Part shown: one piece after another, positions 51,201-52,514 of the stretch
Numbering within the stretch: position 1 is the first letter of the stretch
How the letters are laid out: the number at the start of each line of letters is the position of its first letter
Assembly (NCBI RefSeq): GCF_001635685.1
Contig: NZ_LWFF01000108.1
Location: 1-52,514 of the forward strand
Length of the DNA stretch: 52,514 bases
DNA from: Erythrobacter sp. HI0063
GTDB taxonomy: Bacteria > Pseudomonadota > Alphaproteobacteria > Sphingomonadales > Sphingomonadaceae
Direction of reading: 5' to 3'
The notes under the pieces: generated by a model
What the model saw: only the letters and a program-made list of their open reading frames with translations
Told to the model about the DNA's origin: nothing
Databases searched by the model: none
Program-made: the position numbers and the translations under genes

Positions 51201-52514
51201 TGACGGTCTGATCGGTGGTAACCTTACTGCGACCGCACAGGCATTCGGTGGCCGTGATTTTACGGAAACCTACGATCTTGCGCAGGGTTTCGATGAAGAC
51301 GGCGCATTCGTCAGCAGCGACCTCGTTCGGACTTTCTCTCAGCAGGATTTCGTAAGTGCTGGCAACGTTAGCGTTGCGATTACTTCTGGCGCCGTTGGAG
51401 GTTCGATCTTCACGAATGGTGCTGGTGGAACCAACACTGTCACGCTTGGTGCTGACAGCTCGATTGGTGGCGTCGTTTCGCAAAACAGCCGCTACTCCGC
51501 GCTCGCTTACGATCGCACCCAGATTTCGACCTCGACGCCAACCGGATCGACCTTCACGGAAGAGTACGCTGAAACGCGCACGGCATCGGGCGGTGACGTC
51601 TCGGCTACCGTTGCCGGGACCATCGGCATCGGGGATGTTGATCCGCTGGGCTATGGCGACCTTGCGACTGCCGGCGGCAACAGCCTGTCGCTGTCGACCG
51701 ACGCTGGCAGTGCCATTGCGACGGTATCCGGTCAGGTTCGCAACGGTATCTCGGTTATCGCCTCCGGTGCCGAAACCACTTTCGCTTTTCAGGAAGAGCG
51801 TGAAGATGGTCTGCGCACCAGCTACTCCGAGCAAAGAACTTCCGCGAGGACCGGCGGAACGGCAACCTTGACTGTCAATGCCGCCAATGCCGACATTCCT
51901 GCCAATTTCGGCAATATAGCGGTTGTAGGTCTCGAACGATCGAGTGCGACGATCGGTGCGAACAGCAGCGTGCTGGCCGCAACGAACGGTGCTTCGATGC
52001 AGGTCGGCACCTATTTCTTCGACACGGTCTCTACCCGTGAAGACGAATATACAAATGGCGTCCTGACCGGCCAGACCACGACGTTCGAGCGCAGCGGGAC
52101 TGGCGGTGCTGCCACCCTGACCAATTCCGGACGCATCGGATACGATGGCGGTGCGGCTTTCGACGGAACCAGCGCCTTCGCAGGGGTATACAGCACCACT
52201 GCGGCTACCGCAGTGAATAATGGCCAGATTTTCGGATCGATCGGGGCTTTCTCGCTCTACGAGGATATTTCGTCCACGACGACCCGGACCGATCTGAACG
52301 ATGTGACCCGTACGGACACGACCACCACCACGTATGCGGCAACCGGCGGTACGGCCACGCTGACCAATAACGGCCTTGTGACCGGCAATGCTTCGCTTGC
52401 CGCGCTCGACGGAACGCTCGTCAATAACGGCGTTCTGCGCGGCGACGTCTCGCTTGGTCAGAACGTAAATAATTACACGACGCGTTCGACGGATACGTTG
52501 ACCCAGCTCGGCGA
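48271..52514 (+). CDS. Giant repetitive secreted/surface protein (autotransporter-like), 3' end missing
   Basis: An open frame of more than 1,414 codons starts at ATG 48271 and continues without a stop to the window end. Residues 1 to about 26 form a signal peptide (MKYKVRLALGAASTAIAIGA, then TGPAHAA), followed by CTVDGSTVTC, a small probable disulphide loop. The rest is a Ser/Thr/Asn/Gly-rich passenger made of degenerate modules with phrases such as GSITGEV, NNGAVG, GETGEVNGFV, NAGRINGNVN and GGTATLTNNGLVTGN. This is the pattern of beta-helical autotransporter or haemagglutinin-like passengers. A C-terminal autotransporter barrel would be expected beyond the window. Cysteine is nearly absent after the N-terminus. 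Adhesion or surface structuring is likely. Confidence 0.85.
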   Translation, partial: MKYKVRLALGAASTAIAIGATGPAHAACTVDGSTVTCTADSTAAEVNAALASVTESGVTLEIADAANVIQPNDQIQPSQQGAVAIGNGGDVGTSGAPVGLFYVGTSASAANTFSFDNSGSITGEVAVLSVGGATDITNSGLLAEGVFVNVQGPATLTSSGQIDSSGPQAIYLASRTSSDVVLNGDVGTAATATDDSDLRDTYAQSQFFTALPSTLETETVDGVTTTTTTSGFMRVGGTGSVAIGEGANTGSIDVVALEGASIVNNGAVGSETEFDYLFASSNTQEGATVTVSSMDGADSSFNRVQTATSIGSTASIIVGDGASVSGFVEARGFESADVRIDGAVGNDAFNSNVAAISRSSDFEGMDTSTTVGSVSTSGFSQASATVGGAASVDVGETGSVTGGVQAIGFAGATIELDGAVGTEASPSFVVASSRGTNSTFSQNNTFDSSTGASDFAQSSNNSSTGSDASIAIGETGLVNGFVEANADGNASVSNDGEVSASLFAKADGSTNSNAFASSFDGASFNQSSQSSSSESTGGTATIAVGETGTVGDGVDASGFAGANVSIDGSVGTPGASGFAVANSSGNASTFEQESSSDSNTGASTFAQVSTNTSTGSDGSLSVGETGEVNGFVNVFANNDAAVTNAGVISDSVFANASGNGSSSGSSSSSDGTGNSQSSSFSTNAGTGGNASINNAASGLIGLAATSPVSVSAFGNTSASVINAGRINGNVNSNASAFSSENADSNSFTTTTDAATGIVTDVNENTRANSSTNLGGDASFANAAGGLVTGNVNGSGTGSADVVNEGAVIGQTSANSRATDTAFLETDVTTTVFVPGADGGTTTTRNIQRDQAQTSSGGDVTGVYAGTNGAVQFAPFGGASDGSVFQSANGNSSAVVSGTIFGGFTGNADGDEFVSSFTDSQTSTFDVDGDQRSFDREYTREESQRRTDSDSSLVVNGGEITGNASLSATGSASAQIGNDGLIGGNLTATAQAFGGRDFTETYDLAQGFDEDGAFVSSDLVRTFSQQDFVSAGNVSVAITSGAVGGSIFTNGAGGTNTVTLGADSSIGGVVSQNSRYSALAYDRTQISTSTPTGSTFTEEYAETRTASGGDVSATVAGTIGIGDVDPLGYGDLATAGGNSLSLSTDAGSAIATVSGQVRNGISVIASGAETTFAFQEEREDGLRTSYSEQRTSARTGGTATLTVNAANADIPANFGNIAVVGLERSSATIGANSSVLAATNGASMQVGTYFFDTVSTREDEYTNGVLTGQTTTFERSGTGGAATLTNSGRIGYDGGAAFDGTSAFAGVYSTTAATAVNNGQIFGSIGAFSLYEDISSTTTRTDLNDVTRTDTTTTTYAATGGTATLTNNGLVTGNASLAALDGTLVNNGVLRGDVSLGQNVNNYTTRSTDTLTQLG

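Noticed and set aside
48271-52514. The repetitive Ser/Asn-rich DNA as a CRISPR array or tandem satellite.
   Set aside because: The repeats are degenerate at DNA level, preserve one long reading frame and encode a signal peptide at the start.

Overview
The window looks like a chromosome segment of a high-GC alphaproteobacterium, most likely a sphingomonad (Sphingomonadales). The basis is two TonB-dependent receptors beside aromatic/acyl-CoA catabolic genes, a very large repetitive exoprotein of the type common in that order, and an alphaproteobacterial-style MobF/TraD mobilisation module. No rRNA gene, intact tRNA gene, CRISPR array or complete insertion sequence was found.

Region 1 (1-27.4 kb) is a catabolic locus. 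A tightly overlapping minus-strand operon (about 11 kb, 12 genes, mostly ATGA-type overlaps) encodes a two-subunit Rieske non-haem iron oxygenase, three enoyl-CoA hydratases, two-domain 3-hydroxyacyl-CoA dehydrogenase, SDR dehydrogenase, HSL-type esterase, a thiolase, an unusual HMG-CoA-synthase-like/DUF35 fusion and a MaoC-type hydratase. Divergent or separate units add an alpha-methylacyl-CoA racemase-like protein, two acyl-CoA ligases, a MFE-2-type SDR, a second thiolase, a MaoC dehydratase, a thioesterase-like protein, a flavodoxin-fold oxidoreductase, two TonB receptors, a ferredoxin reductase and two TetR regulators. Together they suggest uptake, CoA activation, ring or chain oxygenation and beta-oxidation of a hydrophobic, probably methyl-branched carboxylated compound such as a terpenoid or steroid derivative; the substrate is not readable from sequence. 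Two families of palindromic sites in the promoter regions (ACCGACGCGTCGGT-like and TTTGAACAnnTGTTCAAA-like) look like operators for the two TetR proteins.

Region 2 (about 27.4-47.0 kb) is an integrated mobilisable island. It has a broken integrase at the left, an intact DUF4102-type tyrosine integrase at the right, an AlpA-like regulator, a RHH-like accessory protein, a TraD/TrwB coupling ATPase and a MobF relaxase-helicase, but no type IV secretion channel genes. Its cargo is dominated by nucleases: (a) Vsr, a C5-cytosine methyltransferase and a probable PD-(D/E)XK endonuclease on the plus strand, facing a two-gene minus-strand unit of a Rossmann methyltransferase-like protein and a GHKL (MORC/MutL/Hsp90-type) ATPase; (b) an HNH endonuclease beside DUF3768 and small plasmid-type genes; (c) a three-gene operon at 43.3-45.4 kb of two unrecognised proteins and a PD-(D/E)XK nuclease, next to the integrase. 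Cassette (c) is the best candidate for an undescribed defence system; cassette (a) is an elaborated restriction system.

Region 3 (47.0-52.5 kb) holds a LuxR-family regulator divergent from a giant secreted/surface repeat protein that runs off the window end. A perfect inverted repeat lies between them.
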